Source of the DNA: Petrolisthes cinctipes
Taxonomy: Eukaryota > Arthropoda > Malacostraca > Decapoda > Porcellanidae
NCBI GenBank assembly: GCA_033782935.1
Contig: JAWQEG010000169.1
Location: 124,001 to 188,000, forward strand
Reading direction: 5' to 3'
Length of the DNA stretch: 64,000 nucleotides
Below are positions 24,051 to 37,764 of this stretch, piece by piece (the first letter of the stretch is position 1; each line of letters begins with the position of its first letter). The notes beneath the pieces were generated by a model. That model ran no database searches and had not been told where the DNA came from. It saw nothing but the letters and a program-made list of their open reading frames with translations. The position numbers and the translations under genes were made by a program.

Positions 24051-27000
24051 GGAGTAGGCATGTACAGATCGCTTCTGGGACCCCAAAATATTGAATTTTC
24101 GGGGTTTTAGGGCCAGAATTTGAGATATAAACGGGTACAGAAGATGCATGCACATATCGACTTTTGGGCACCTAAAAGATCGGTTTTCAGTATGTTTTTG
24201 GCCTGTATTTTGAAAATACTCTAACACGGAGTAGGCATGTACAGATCGATTCTGGGACCCAGAAATATCGAATTTTCGGGTATTTTGGGATTGAATTTGA
24301 GATATCGACTTTTCTGGCACCTAAAAGATCGATTTTTAGCATGTTTATAGCCTATATTTTGAAAATATTCTAGCACTGAGTAGGCATGTACAGATTGCTT
24401 CTGGGACCCCAAAATATTGAATTTTCGTGTGTTTTTAGCCTGAATTTGAGATATAAACGGGTAAAGAAGATACATGCACATATTGACTTTGGGCATCTAA
24501 AATATCGATTTTCAGTATGTTTTTGGCCTGAATTTTGAAAATATTCTAGCACTGAGTAGGCATCTACAGATTGCTTCTGGGACCCCAAAATATTGTAATT
24601 TTCAGGTGTTTTGAGCCTGAATTTGAGATATAAACGGGTACAGAAGATACATGCACATATTGACTTTGGGCATCTAAAATATCGATTTTCAGCATGTTTT
24701 GGGCATGTATTTTGAAAATACTCTAACACGGAGTAGGCATGTACAGATCGCTTCTGGGACACCTAAATATCGAATTTTCGGGTGTTTTGGGCCTAAATTT
24801 GAGATATCGACTTTTTGGCACCTAAAATATCGATTTTTAGCATGTTTGTAGCCTATATTTTGATTAAATTCTAGCACTGAGTAGGCATGTACAGATTGCT
24901 TCTGGGACCCCAAAATATTGAATTTTCGGGTGTTTTGAGCCTGAATTTGAGATATAAACGGGTACAGAAGATACATGCACATATTGACTTTGGGCATCTA
25001 AAATATCGATTTTCAGCATGTTTCTGGCCTGTATTTTGAAAATACTCTAACACGGAGTAGGCATGTACAGATCGCTTCTGGGACCCCAAAATATCGAATT
25101 TTCTGGTGTTTTGGGACTGAATTTGAGATATCGACTTTTTGGCACCTAAAATATCGATTTTTAGCATGTTTGTAGCCTATATTTTGATTAAATTCTAGCA
25201 CTGAGTAGGCATGTACAGATTGCTTCTGGGACCCCAAAATATTGAATTTTCGGGTGTTTTGAGCCTGAATTTGAGATATAAACGGGTACAGAAGATACAT
25301 GCACATATTGACTTTGGGCATCAAAAATATCGATTTTCAGCATGTTTCTGGCCTGTATTTTGAAAATACTCTAACACGGAGTAGGCATGTACAGATCGCT
25401 TCTGGGACCCCAAAATATCGAATTTTCTGGTGTTTTGAGCCTGAATTTGAGATATAAACGGGTACTGAAGATGCATGCACATATCGACTTTTGGGCACCT
25501 AAAACATCGATTTTGAGCATGTTTTGGGCCTGTATTTTGAAAATACTCTAACACGGAGTAGGCATGTACAGATCGCTTCTGGGACCCCAAAATATCGAAT
25601 TTTCGGGTGTTTTGGGCCTGAATTTGAGATATCGCCCTTACGCACCTAAAATATCTATTTTTAGCATGTTTTGAGCCTATATTTTGAAAATATTCTAGCA
25701 CTAAGCAGGCATGTACAGATCACTTTTGGGACCCCTAAATATCGAATTTTCGGGTGTTTTGAGCCTGAATTTGAGATATAAACGGGTACTGAAGATGCAT
25801 GCACATATCGACTTTTGGGCACCTAAAACATCGATTTTGACCATGTTTTGGGCCTGTATTTTGTAAATACTCTAACACGGAGTAGGCATGTACAGATCGA
25901 ATCTGGGACCCCATAATATCGAATTTTCGGGTGTTTTTGGGCCTGAATTTGAGATATCGCCTATACGCACCTAAAATATCGATTTTTAGCATGTTTTGTG
26001 CCCATATTTTGAAAATATTCTAGCACTGAGTAGGCATGTACAGATCGCTTCTGGGACCCCAAAATATCGATTTTTCGGGTGTTTTGAGCCTGAATTTGAG
26101 ATATAAACGAGTACAGAAGATGCATGCACATATCGACTTTTGGGCACCTAAAATATCGATTTTGAGCATGTTTTGAGCCTATATTTTGAAAACATTCTAG
26201 CACTGAGTAGGCATGTACAGATCGCTTCTGGGACCCCAAAATATCGAATTTTCGGGTGTTTTGAACCTGAATTTGAGATATAAACGAGTATAGAAGATGC
26301 ATACACATATTGACTTTGGGTACCAAAAATATCGATTTTCAGCATGTTTTGGGCCTGAATTTTTAAAATACTCTAACACGGAGTAGGCATGTACAGATCG
26401 CTTCTGGTACCCCAAAATATCGTATTTTCGGGTGTTTAGGGCCAGAATTTGAGATATAAACGGGTACAGAAGATGCATGCACATATCGACTTTTGGGCAC
26501 CTAAAACATCGATTTTCAGTATGTTTTTGGCCTGTATTTTGAAAATACTCTAACACGGAGTAGGCATGTACAGATCGCTTCTGGGACCCTTAAATATCGA
26601 ATTTTCGGGTGTTTTGGGACTGAATTTGAGATATCGACTTTTTGGCACCTAAAATATCGATTTTTAGCATGTTTTTAGCATATATTTTGAAAATATTCTA
26701 GCACTGAGTAGGCATGTACAGATTGCTTCTGGGACCCAAAAATATTGAATTTTCGGGTGTTTTGAGCTTGAATTTGAGATATAAACGGGTACCGAAGATG
26801 CATGCACATATCGACTTTTGGGCACCTAAAATATCGATTTTAAGCATGTTTTGAGCCTATATTTTGAAAACATTCTAGCACTGCGTAGGCATGTACAGAT
26901 TGCTTCTGGGACCCCAAAATATCGAATTATCGGGTGTTTTGAGCCTGAATTTGAGATATAAACGAGTATGGAAGATGCATACACATATTGACTTTGGGCA

Positions 27001-27734
27001 CCAAAAATATCGATTTTTAGCATGTTTTGGGCCTGAATTTTGAAAATACTCTAACACGGAGTAGGCATGTACAGATCGCTTCTGGGACCCCAAAATATCG
27101 AATTTTCGGGTGTTTTGGCCTGAATTTGAGATATTAACGGGTACTGAAGATGCATGTACATATCGACTTTTGGGCACCTAAAACATCGATTTTGAGGATG
27201 TTTTTGGCCTGTATTTTATAAATACTCTAACACGGAGTATGCATGTACAGATCGCTTCTGGGACCCCTAAATATCGAATTTTCGGGTGTTTTGGGACTGA
27301 ATTTGAGATATCGACTTTTTGGCACCTAAAATATCGATTTTTAGCATGTTTTGAGCCTATATTTTGAAAATATTCTAGCACTGAGTAGGCATGTACAGAT
27401 TGCTTCTGGGACCCCAAAATATTGAATTTTCGGGTGTTTTGAGCCTGAATTTGAGATATAAACGGGTACCGAAGATGCATGCACATATCAAATTTTGGGC
27501 ACCTAAAATATCGATTTTGAGCATGTTTTGAGCCTATATTTTGAAAACATTCTAGCACTGCGTAGGCATGTACAGATCGCTTCTGGGACCCCAAAATATC
27601 GAATTTTCAGGTGTTTTGAGCCTGAATTTGAGATATAAACGAGTATAGAAGATGCATACACATATTGACTTTGGGCACAAAAAATATCGATTTTCAGCAT
27701 GTTTTGGGCCTGAATTTTGAAAATACTCTAACAC
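24051..27734 (+). repeat. 3,684 bp higher-order block, copy 1
   Basis: It is followed immediately by a second copy (27735-31418). S junctions at 24299, 24801, 25125, 25626, 25951, 26628 and 27305 recur exactly 3,684 bp later. The block length fits about 15 L + 7 S units. Private markers include TTTTGATTAAATTC (near 24861 and 25184), GTTTCTGGCC, GCACTAAGCAGGC, CAGATCGAATCTGGG, TTTTGTGCCCATA, GAGTATGGAAGATGC, GATATTAACGGG and CACATATCAAATTTTGGG. By eye I saw only about half a dozen substitutions between the copies. Confidence 0.92.
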
Positions 27735-30700
27735 GGAATAGGCATGTACAGATCGCTTCTGGGACCCCAAAATATTGAATTTTCGGGGTTTTAGGGCCAG
27801 AATTTGAGATATAAACGGGTACAGAAGATGCATGCACATATCGACTTTTGGGCACCTAAAAGATCGGTTTTCAGTATGTTTTTGGCCTGTATTTTGAAAA
27901 TACTCTAACACGGAGTAGGCATGTACAGATCGATTCTGGGACCCAGAAATATCGAATTTTCGGGTGTTTTGGGATTGAATTTGAGATATCGACTTTTCTG
28001 GCACCTAAAAGATCGATTTTTAGCATGTTTTTAGCCTATATTTTGAAAATATTCTAGCACTGAGTAGGCATGTACAGATTGCTTCTGGGACCCCAAAATA
28101 TTGAATTTTCGTGTGTTTTTAGCCTGAATTTGAGATATAAACGGGTAAAGAAGATACATGCACATATTGACTTTGGGCATCTAAAATATCAATTTTCAGT
28201 ATGTTTTTGGCCTGAATTTTGAAAATATTCTAGCACTGAGTAGGCATCTACAGATTGCTTCTGGGACCCCAAAATATTGTAATTTTCAGGTGTTTTGAGC
28301 CTGAATTTGAGATATAAACGGGTACAGAAGATACATGCACATATTGACTTTGGGCATCTAAAATATCGATTTTCAGCATGTTTTGGGCATGTATTTTGAA
28401 AATACTCTAACACGGAGTAGGCATGTACAGATCGCTTCTGGGACACCTAAATATCGAATTTTCGGGTGTTTTGGGCCTAAATTTGAGATATCGACTTTTT
28501 GGCACCTAAAATATCGATTTTTAGCATGTTTGTAGCCTATATTTTGATTAAATTCTAGCACTGAGTAGGCATGTACAGATTGCTTCTGGGACCCCAAAAT
28601 ATTGAATTTTCGGGTGTTTTGAGCCTGAATTTGAGATATAAACGGGTACAGAAGATACATGCACATATTGACTTTGGGCATCTAAAATATCGATTTTCAG
28701 CATGTTTCTGGCCTGTATTTTGAAAATACTCTAACACGGAGTAGGCATGTACAGATCGCTTCTGGGACCCCAAAATATCGAATTTTCTGGTGTTTTGGGA
28801 CTGAATTTGAGATATCGACTTTTTGGCACCTAAAATATCGATTTTTAGCATGTTTGTAGCCTATATTTTGATTAAATTCTAGCACTGAGTAGGCATGTAC
28901 AGATTGCTTCTGGGACCCCAAAATATTGAATTTTCGGGTGTTTTGAGCCTGAATTTGAGATATAAACGGGTACAGAAGATACATGCACATATTGACTTTG
29001 GGCATCAAAAATATCGATTTTCAGCATGTTTCTGGCCTGTATTTTGAAAATACTCTAACACGGAGTAGGCATGTACAGATCGCTTCTGGGACCCCAAAAT
29101 ATCGAATTTTCTGGTGTTTTGAGCCTGAATTTGAGATATAAACGGGTACTGAAGATGCATGCACATATCGACTTTTGGGCACCTAAAACATCGATTTTGA
29201 GCATGTTTTGGGCCTGTATTTTGAAAATACTCTAACACGGAGTAGGCATGTACAGATCGCTTCTGGGACCCCAAAATATCGAATTTTCGGGTGTTTTGGG
29301 CCTGAATTTGAGATATCGCCCTTACGCACCTAAAATATCTATTTTTAGCATGTTTTGAGCCTATATTTTGAAAATATTCTAGCACTAAGCAGGCATGTAC
29401 AGATCACTTTTGGGACCCCTAAATATCGAATTTTCGGGTGTTTTGAGCCTGAATTTGAGATATAAACGGGTACTGAAGATGCATGCACATATCGACTTTT
29501 GGGCACCTAAAACATCGATTTTGACCATGTTTTGGGCCTGTATTTTGTAAATACTCTAACACGGAGTAGGCATGTACAGATCGAATCTGGGACCCCATAA
29601 TATCGAATTTTCGGGTGTTTTTGGGCCTGAATTTGAGATATCGCCTATACGCACCTAAAATATCGATTTTTAGCATGTTTTGTGCCCATATTTTGAAAAT
29701 ATTCTAGCACTGAGTAGGCATGTACAGATCGCTTCTGGGACCCCAAAATATCGATTTTTCGGGTGTTTTGAGCCTGAATTTGAGATATAAACGAGTACAG
29801 AAGATGCATGCACATATCGACTTTTGGGCACCTAAAATATCGATTTTGAGCATGTTTTGAGCCTATATTTTGAAAACGTTCTAGCACTGATTAGGCATGT
29901 ACAGATCGCTTCTGGGACCCCAAAATATCGAATTTTCGGGTGTTTTGAACCTGAATTTGAGATATAAACGAGTATAGAAGATGCATACACATATTGACTT
30001 TGGGTACCAAAAATATCGATTTTCAGCATGTTTTGGGCCTGAATTTTTAAAATACTCTAACACGGAGTAGGCATGTACAGATCGCTTCTGGTACCCCAAA
30101 ATATCGTATTTTCGGGTGTTTAGGGCCAGAATTTGAGATATAAACGGGTACAGAAGATGCATGCACATATCGACTTTTGGGCACCTAAAACATCGATTTT
30201 CAGTATGTTTTTGGCCTGTATTTTGAAAATACTCTAACACGGAGTAGGCATGTACAGATCGCTTCTGGGACCCTTAAATATCGAATTTTCGGGTGTTTTG
30301 GGACTGAATTTGAGATATCGACTTTTTGGCACCTAAAATATCGATTTTTAGCATGTTTTTAGCATATATTTTGAAAATATTCTAGCACTGAGTAGGCATG
30401 TACAGATTGCTTCTGGGACCCAAAAATATTGAATTTTCGGGTGTTTTGAGCTTGAATTTGAGATATAAACGGGTACCGAAGATGCATGCACATATCGACT
30501 TTTGGGCACCTAAAATATCGATTTTAAGCATGTTTTGAGCCTATATTTTGAAAACATTCTAGCACTGCGTAGGCATGTACAGATTGCTTCTGGGACCCCA
30601 AAATATCGAATTATCGGGTGTTTTGAGCCTGAATTTGAGATATAAACGAGTATGGAAGATGCATACACATATTGACTTTGGGCACCAAAAATATCGATTT

Positions 30701-31418
30701 TTAGCATGTTTTGGGCCTGAATTTTGAAAATACTCTAACACGGAGTAGGCATGTACAGATCGCTTCTGGGACCCCAAAATATCGAATTTTCGGGTGTTTT
30801 GGCCTGAATTTGAGATATTAACGGGTACTGAAGATGCATGTACATATCGACTTTTGGGCACCTAAAACATCGATTTTGAGGATGTTTTTGGCCTGTATTT
30901 TATAAATACTCTAACACGGAGTATGCATGTACAGATCGCTTCTGGGACCCCTAAATATCGAATTTTCGGGTGTTTTGGGACTGAATTTGAGATATCGACT
31001 TTTTGGCACCTAAAATATCGATTTTTAGCATGTTTTGAGCCTATATTTTGAAAATATTCTAGCACTGAGTAGGCATGTACAGATTGCTTCTGGGACCCCA
31101 AAATATTGAATTTTCGGGTGTTTTGAGCCTGAATTTGAGATATAAACGGGTACCGAAGATGCATGCACATATCAAATTTTGGGCACCTAAAATATCGATT
31201 TTGAGCATGTTTTGAGCCTATATTTTGAAAACATTCTAGCACTGCGTAGGCATGTACAGATCGCTTCTGGGACCCCAAAATATCGAATTTTCAGGTGTTT
31301 TGAGCCTGAATTTGAGATATAAACGAGTATAGAAGATGCATACACATATTGACTTTGGGCACAAAAAATATCGATTTTCAGCATGTTTTGGGCCTGAATT
31401 TTGAAAATACTCTAACAC
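27735..31418 (+). repeat. 3,684 bp higher-order block, copy 2
   Basis: This copy is nearly identical to 24051-27734. Differences seen include TATAGCC versus TTTAGCC (24345/28029), ATATCG versus ATATCA (24501/28185), AACATT versus AACGTT and GAGTAGG versus GATTAGG (26195-26210/29879-29894). The sequence at 31419 repeats the start-of-block GGAATAGG and then diverges within about 45 bp, which marks the end of the duplication. Confidence 0.92.
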
Positions 31419-33060
31419 GGAATAGGCATGTACAGATCGCTTCTGGGACCCCAAAATATCGAATTTTCGGGTGTTTAGGGCCAGAATTTGATATATAAAC
31501 GGGTACAGAAGATGCATGCACATATAGACTTTTGAGCACCTAAAAGATCGATTTTCAGTATGTTTTTTGCCTGTATTTTGAAAATACTCTAACACGGAGT
31601 AGGCATGTACAGATAGCTTCTGGAACACCTAAATATCGAATTTTCGGGTGTTTTGGGCCTTAATTTGAGATATCGACTTTTTGGCACCTAAAATATCGAT
31701 TTTTAGCATGTTTTTAGCCTATATTTTGAAAATATTCTAGCACTGAGTAGGCATGTACAGATCGCTTGTGGGACACCAAAATACCGAATTTTCGGGTGTT
31801 TAGGGCCAGAATTTGAGATATAAACGGGTACTGAAGATGCATGCACATATCGACTTTTGGGCAACTAAAACATCGATTTTCAGTATGTTTTTGGCCTGTA
31901 TTTTGAAAATACTCTAACACGGAGTAGGCATGTACAGATCGCTTCTGGGACCCCTAAATATCGAATTTTCGGGTGTTTTGGGCCTTAATTTGAGACATCG
32001 ACTTTTTGGAACCTAAAATATCGATTTTTAGCATGTTTTTAGCCTATATTTTGAAAATATTCTAGCACTGAGTAGGCATGTACAGATCGCTTCTGGGACC
32101 CCAAAATATCGAATTTTCGGGTGTTTTGAGCTTGAATTTGAGATATAAACGGGTACAGAAGATACATGCACATACTGACTTTGGGCATCTAAAATATCGA
32201 TTTTCAGCATGTTTTGGGCATGTATTTTGAAAGTACTCTAACACGGAGTAGGCATGTACAGATCGCTTCTGGGACCCCTAAATATCGAATTTTCGAGTGT
32301 TTTGGGCCTTAATTTGAGATATCGACTTTACGCACCTAAAATATCGATTTTTAGCATGTTTTGAGCCTTTATTTTGAAAATATTCTAGCACTGAGTAGGC
32401 ATGTACAGATCGCTTCTGGGACCCCAAAATATCGAATTTTCGGGTGTTTAGGGCCAGAATTTGAGATATAAACGGGTACAGAAGATGCATGCACATATCG
32501 AATTTTGGGCACCTAAAAAACATCGATTTTGATCATGTTTTGGGCCTGTATTTTGAAAATACTCTAACACTGAGTAGGCATGTACAGATCGCTTCTTGGA
32601 CCCCAAAATATCGATTTTTCGGGTGTTTTGAGCTTGAATTTGAGATATAAACGAGAACAGAAGATGCATGCACATATCGACTTTTGGGCAACTAAAAGAT
32701 CGATTTTCAGTATGTTTTTGGCCTGTATTTTGAAAATGCTCTAACACGGAGTAGGCATGTACAGATCGCTTCTGGGACCTTTAAATATCGAATTTTCGGG
32801 TGTTTTGGGACTGAATTTGAGATATCGACTTTTTGGCACCTAAAATATCGATTTTTAGCATGTTTTTAGCCTATATTTTGAAAATATTCTAGCACTGAGT
32901 AGGCATGTACAGATTGCTTCTGGGACCCCAAAATATTGAATTTTCGGGTGTTTTGAGCCTGAATTTGAGATATAAACGGGTACTGAAGATACATGCACAT
33001 ATTGACTTTGTGCATCTAAAATATCGATTTTCAGCATGTTTTGGGCATGTATTTTAAAAA
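31419..33060 (+). repeat. Mosaic subarray between two large blocks
   Basis: About 31915-32410 resembles 19487-19982 (offset about 12,429; shared GAGACATCG and GGAACCTAAAAT markers and an S3 unit). The stretch near 32455-32700 resembles 23225-23490 (offset about 9,227; shared CCTAAAAAACATCG and TTTTGATCATG). Short-unit junctions are at 31667, 31989, 32316 and 32820. No unrelated DNA is present. Confidence 0.72.
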
Positions 33061-36000
33061 TACTCTAACACGGAGTAGGCATGTACAGATCGCTTCTGGG
33101 ACCCCAAAATATCGAATTTTCGGGTGTTTAGGCCAGAATTTGAGATATAAACGGGTACAGGAGATGCATGCACATATCGACTTTTGGGCACCTAACAGAT
33201 CAATTTTCAGTATGTTTTTGGCCTGTATTTTGAAAATACTCTAACACGGAGTAGGCATGTACAGATCGCTTCTGGGACCCCAAAATATCGAATTTTCGGG
33301 TGTTTTGGGCCATAATTTGAGATATAAACGAGTACAGAAGATGCATGCACATATCGACTTTTGGGCACCTAAAATATCGATTTTGAGCATGTTTTGAGCC
33401 TATATTTTGAAAACATTCTAGCACTGAGTAGGCATGTACAGATCGCTTCTGGGACCCCACAATATCGAATTTTCGGGTGTTTTGAGCCTGAATTTCAGAT
33501 ATAAACGAGTATAGAAGATGAATACACATATTGACTTTGGGCACCAAAAATATCAATTTTCAGCATGTTTTGGGCCTGAATTTTGAAATTACTCTAACAC
33601 GGAGTAGGCATGTACAGATCGCTTCTTGGACCCCAAAATATCGAATTTTCGGGTGTTTAGGGCCGGAATTTGAGATATAAACGGGTACAGAAGATGCATG
33701 CACATATCGACTTTTGGGCACCTAAAAGATCGATTTTCAGTATGTTTTTAACCTGTATTTTTAACACGGAGTAGGCATGTACAGATCGCTTCTAGAACCC
33801 CAAAATATCGAATTTTCCGGTGTTTTGAGCCTGAATTTGAGATATAAACGGGTACAGAAGATACATGCACATATTGACTTTGGGCATCTAAAATATCGAT
33901 TTTCAGCATGTTTTGGGCATGTATTTTGAAAATACTCTAACATGGAGTAGGCATGTACAGATCGCTTCTGGGACCCCAAAATATTGAATTTTCGGGGTTT
34001 TAGGGCCAGAATTTGAGATATAAACGGGTACAGAAGATGCATGCACATATCGACTTTTGGGCACCTAAAAGATCGGTTTTCAGTATGTTTTTGGCCTGTA
34101 TTTTGAAAATACTCTAACACGGAGTAGGCATGTACAGATCGATTCTGGGACCCTGAAATATCGAATTTTGGGGTGTTTTGGGACTGAATTTGAGATATCG
34201 ACTTTTCTGGCACCTAAATGATCGATTTTTAGCATGTTTTTAGCCTATATTTTGAAAATATTCTAGCACTGAGTAGGCATGTACAGATTGCTTCTGGGAC
34301 CCCAAAATATTGAATTTTCGTGTGTTTTTAGCCTGAATTTGAGATATAAACGGGTACAGAAGATACATGCACATATTGACTTTGGGCATCTAAAATATCG
34401 ATTTTCAGTATGTTTTTGGCCTGAATTTTGAAAATATTCTAGCACTGAGTAGGCATCTACAGATTGCTTCTGGGACCCCAAAATATTGTAATTTTCAGGT
34501 GTTTTGAGCCTGAATTTGAGATATAAACGGGTACAGAAGATACATGCACATATTGACTTTGGGCATCTGAAATATCAATTTTCAGCATGTTTTGGGCATG
34601 TATTTTGAAAATACTCTAACACGGAGTAGGCATGTACAGATCGCTTTTGGGACACCTAAATATCGAATTTTCGGGTGTTTTGGGCCTAAATTTGAGATAT
34701 CGACTTTTTGGCACCTAAAATATCGATTTTTAGCATGTTTGTAGCCTATATTTTGATTAAATTCTAGCACTGAGTAGGCATGTACAGATTGCTTCTGGGA
34801 CCCCAAAATATTGAATTTTCGGGTGTTTTGAGCCTGAATTTGAGATATAAACGGGTACAGAAGATACATGCACATATTGACTTTGGGCATCTAAAATATC
34901 GATTTTCAGCATGTTTCTGGCCTGTATTTTGAAAATACTCTAACACGGAGTAGGCATGTACAGATCGCTTCTGGGACCCCAAAATATCGAATTTTCTGGT
35001 GTTTTGGGACTGAATTTGAGATATCGACTTTTTGGCACATAAAATATCGATTTTTAGCATGTTTGTAGTCTATATTTTGATTAAATTCTAGCACTGAGTA
35101 GGCATGTACAGATTGCTTCTTTGACCCCAAAATATTGAATTTTCGGGTGTTTTGAGCCTGAATTTGAGATATAAACGGGTACAGAAGATACATGCACATA
35201 TTGACTTTGGGCATCAAAAATATCGATTTTCAGCATGTTTCTGGCCTGTATTTTGAAAATACTCTAACACGGAGTAGGCATGTACAGATCGCTTCTGGGA
35301 CCCCAAAATATCGAATTTTCTCGTGTTTTGAGCCTGAATTTGAGATATAAACGGGTACTGAAGATGCATGCACATATCGACTTTTGGGCACCTAAAACAT
35401 CGATTTTGAGCATGTTTTGGGCCTGTATTTTGAAAATACTCTAACACGGAGTAGGCATGTACAGATCGCTTCAGGGACCCCAAAATATCGAATTTTCGGG
35501 TGTTTTGGGCCTGAATTTGATATATCGCCCTTACGCACCTAAAATATCTATTTTTAGCATGTTTTGAGCCTATATTTTGAAAATATTCTAGCACTAAGTA
35601 GGCATGTACAGATCGCTTTTGGGACCCCTAAATATCGAATTTTCGGGTGTTTTGAGCCTGAATTTGAGATATAAACGGGTACTGAAGATGCATCCACATA
35701 TCGACTTTTGGGCACCTAAAACATCGATTTTGAGCATGTTTTGGGCCTGTATTTTGTAAATACTCTAACACGGAGTAGGCATGTACAGATCGAATCTGGG
35801 ACCCCATAATATCGAATTTTCGGGTGTTTTTGGGCCTGAATTTGAGATATCGCCTATACGCACCTAAAATATCGATTTTTAGCATGTTTTGTGCCCATAT
35901 TTTGAAAATATTCTAGCACTGAGTAGGCATGTACAGATCGCTTCTGGGACCCCAAAATATCGATTTTTCGGGTGTTTTGAGCCTGAATTTGAGATATAAA

Positions 36001-36280
36001 CGAGTACAAAAGATGCATGCACATATCGACTTTTGGGCACCTAAAATATCGATTTTGAGCATGTTTTGAGCCTATATTTTGAAAAAATTCTAGCACTGAG
36101 TAGACATGTACAGATCGCTTCTGGGACCCCAAAATATCGAATTTTCGGGTGTTTTGAACCTGAATTTGAGATATAAACGAGTATAGAAGATGCATACACA
36201 TATTGACTTTGGGCACCAAAAATATCGATTTTCAGCATATTTTGGGCCTTAATTTTGAAAATACTCTAACACGGAGTAGG
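33061..36280 (+). repeat. Third, diverged copy of the 21.5-26.3 kb material
   Basis: 33061-34741 matches 21455-23135 (offset 11,606), and from about 33950 to 36280 the sequence matches 27741-30071 (offset 6,209) and 24057-26387 (offset 9,893). S junctions 34192, 34694, 35018, 35519, 35844 correspond to 27983, 28485, 28809, 29310, 29635. More substitutions separate it from copies 1 and 2 than separate those from each other, so it is the older branch. The match ends near 36280, where GCTTCAGGGACC replaces GCTTCTGGTACC. Confidence 0.85.
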
Positions 36281-36593
36281 CATGTACAGATCGCTTCAGG
36301 GACCCCAAAATATCGAATTTTCGGGTGTTTAGTGTCAGAATTTGAGATATAAACGGCTACAGAAGATGCATGCACATATCGACTTTTGGGCACCTAAAAT
36401 ATCGATATTGAGCATGTTTTGAGCCTATATTTTGAAAACATTCTAGCACTGACTAGGCATGTACAGATCGCTTCTGGGACCCCAAAATATCGAATTTTCG
36501 GATGTTTTGGGCCTGAATTTGAGATATCGCTTTTACGCACCTAAAATATCGATTTTTATCATGTTTTGAGCCTATATTTTGAAAATATTCTAG

Positions 36594-36618
36594 AACTGAG
36601 TAAGCACTGAGTAGGCAT
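36594..36618 (+). repeat. 11 bp microduplication inside one monomer
   Basis: Where other units read CTAGCACTGAGTAGGCATG, this one reads ACTGAGTAAGC directly followed by ACTGAGTAGGC. This adds 11 bp in half A and looks like replication slippage. Confidence 0.85.
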
Positions 36619-36939
36619 GTACAGATCGCTTCTGGGACCCCTAAATATCGAATTTTCGGGTGTTTTGAGCTTGAATTTGAGATATAAACGAGTACAGAAG
36701 ATGCATGCACATATCGACTTTTGGGCACCTAAAATATCGATTTTGAGCATGTTTTGAGCCTATATTTTGAAAACATTCTAGCACTGAGTAGGCATGTACA
36801 GATCGCTTCTAGGACCCCAAAATATCGAATTTTCGGGTGTTTAGGGTCAGAATTTGAGATATAAACGGCTACAGAAGATGCATGCACATATCGACTTTGG
36901 GCATCTAAAATATCGATTTTCAGCATGTTTTGGGCAGGT

Positions 36940-37410
36940 ATTTTGAAAATACTCTAACACGCAGTAGGCATGTACAGATCGCTTCTGGGACCCCAAAATA
37001 TCGAATTTTCGGGTGTTATGAGCCTGAATTTGAGATATAAACGAGTACTGAAGATGCATGCACATATCGACTTTTGGGCACCTAAAAGATCGATTTTGAG
37101 CATGTTTTTGGCCTGTATTTTGAAAATACTCTAACACGGAGTAGGCATGTACAGATCCCTTCCGGAACCCCTAAATATCGAATTTTCGGGTGTTTTGGGA
37201 CTGAATTTGAGATATCGACTTTTATGCACATAAAATATCGATTTTTAGCATGTTTGTACCCTATATTTTGATTAAATTCTAGCACTGAGTAGGCATGTAC
37301 AGATTGCTTCTGGGACCCCAAAATATTGAATTTTCGGATGTTTTGAGCCTGAATTTGAGATATAAACGGGTACAGAAGATACATGCACATATTGACTTTG
37401 GGCATCTAAA
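36940..37410 (+). repeat. 0.47 kb block, copy 1 (offset 825 bp)
   Basis: It matches 37765-38235. Shared markers are CCTAAAAGATCGATTTTGAG, TCCCTTC-GGAACCCC, TGTTTGTACCCTATATTTTGATTAAATTC and TTTTCGGATGTTTTG. The 825 bp spacing equals three L plus two S units. The chance 227-codon minus-strand open frame at 37279-37962 lies across this pair. Confidence 0.8.
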
Positions 37411-37764
37411 ATATCGATTTTCAGTATGTTTCTGGCCTGTATTTTGAAAATACTCTAACACGGAGTAGGCATGTACAGATCGCTTCTGGGACCCCAAAAT
37501 ATCGAATTTTCTGGTGTTTTGAGCCTGAATTTGAGATATAAACGGGTACTGAAGATGCATGCACATATCGACTTTTGGGCACCTAAAACATCGATTTTGA
37601 GCATGTTTTGGGCATGTATTTTGAAAATACTCTAACACGGAGTAGGCATGTACAGATCGCTTCTGGGACCCCAAAATATCGAATTTTCGGGTGTTTTCGG
37701 CCTTAATTTGGGATATCGCCTTTACGTACCAAAAATATCTATTTTTAGCATGTTTTGAGCCTAT

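Noticed and set aside
24051..31418. LTR retrotransposon or other mobile element as the reason for the 3.68 kb direct repeat
   Set aside because: The repeated block is made wholly of satellite monomers. There are no coding domains, primer-binding site, polypurine tract, terminal inverted repeats or target-site duplications.
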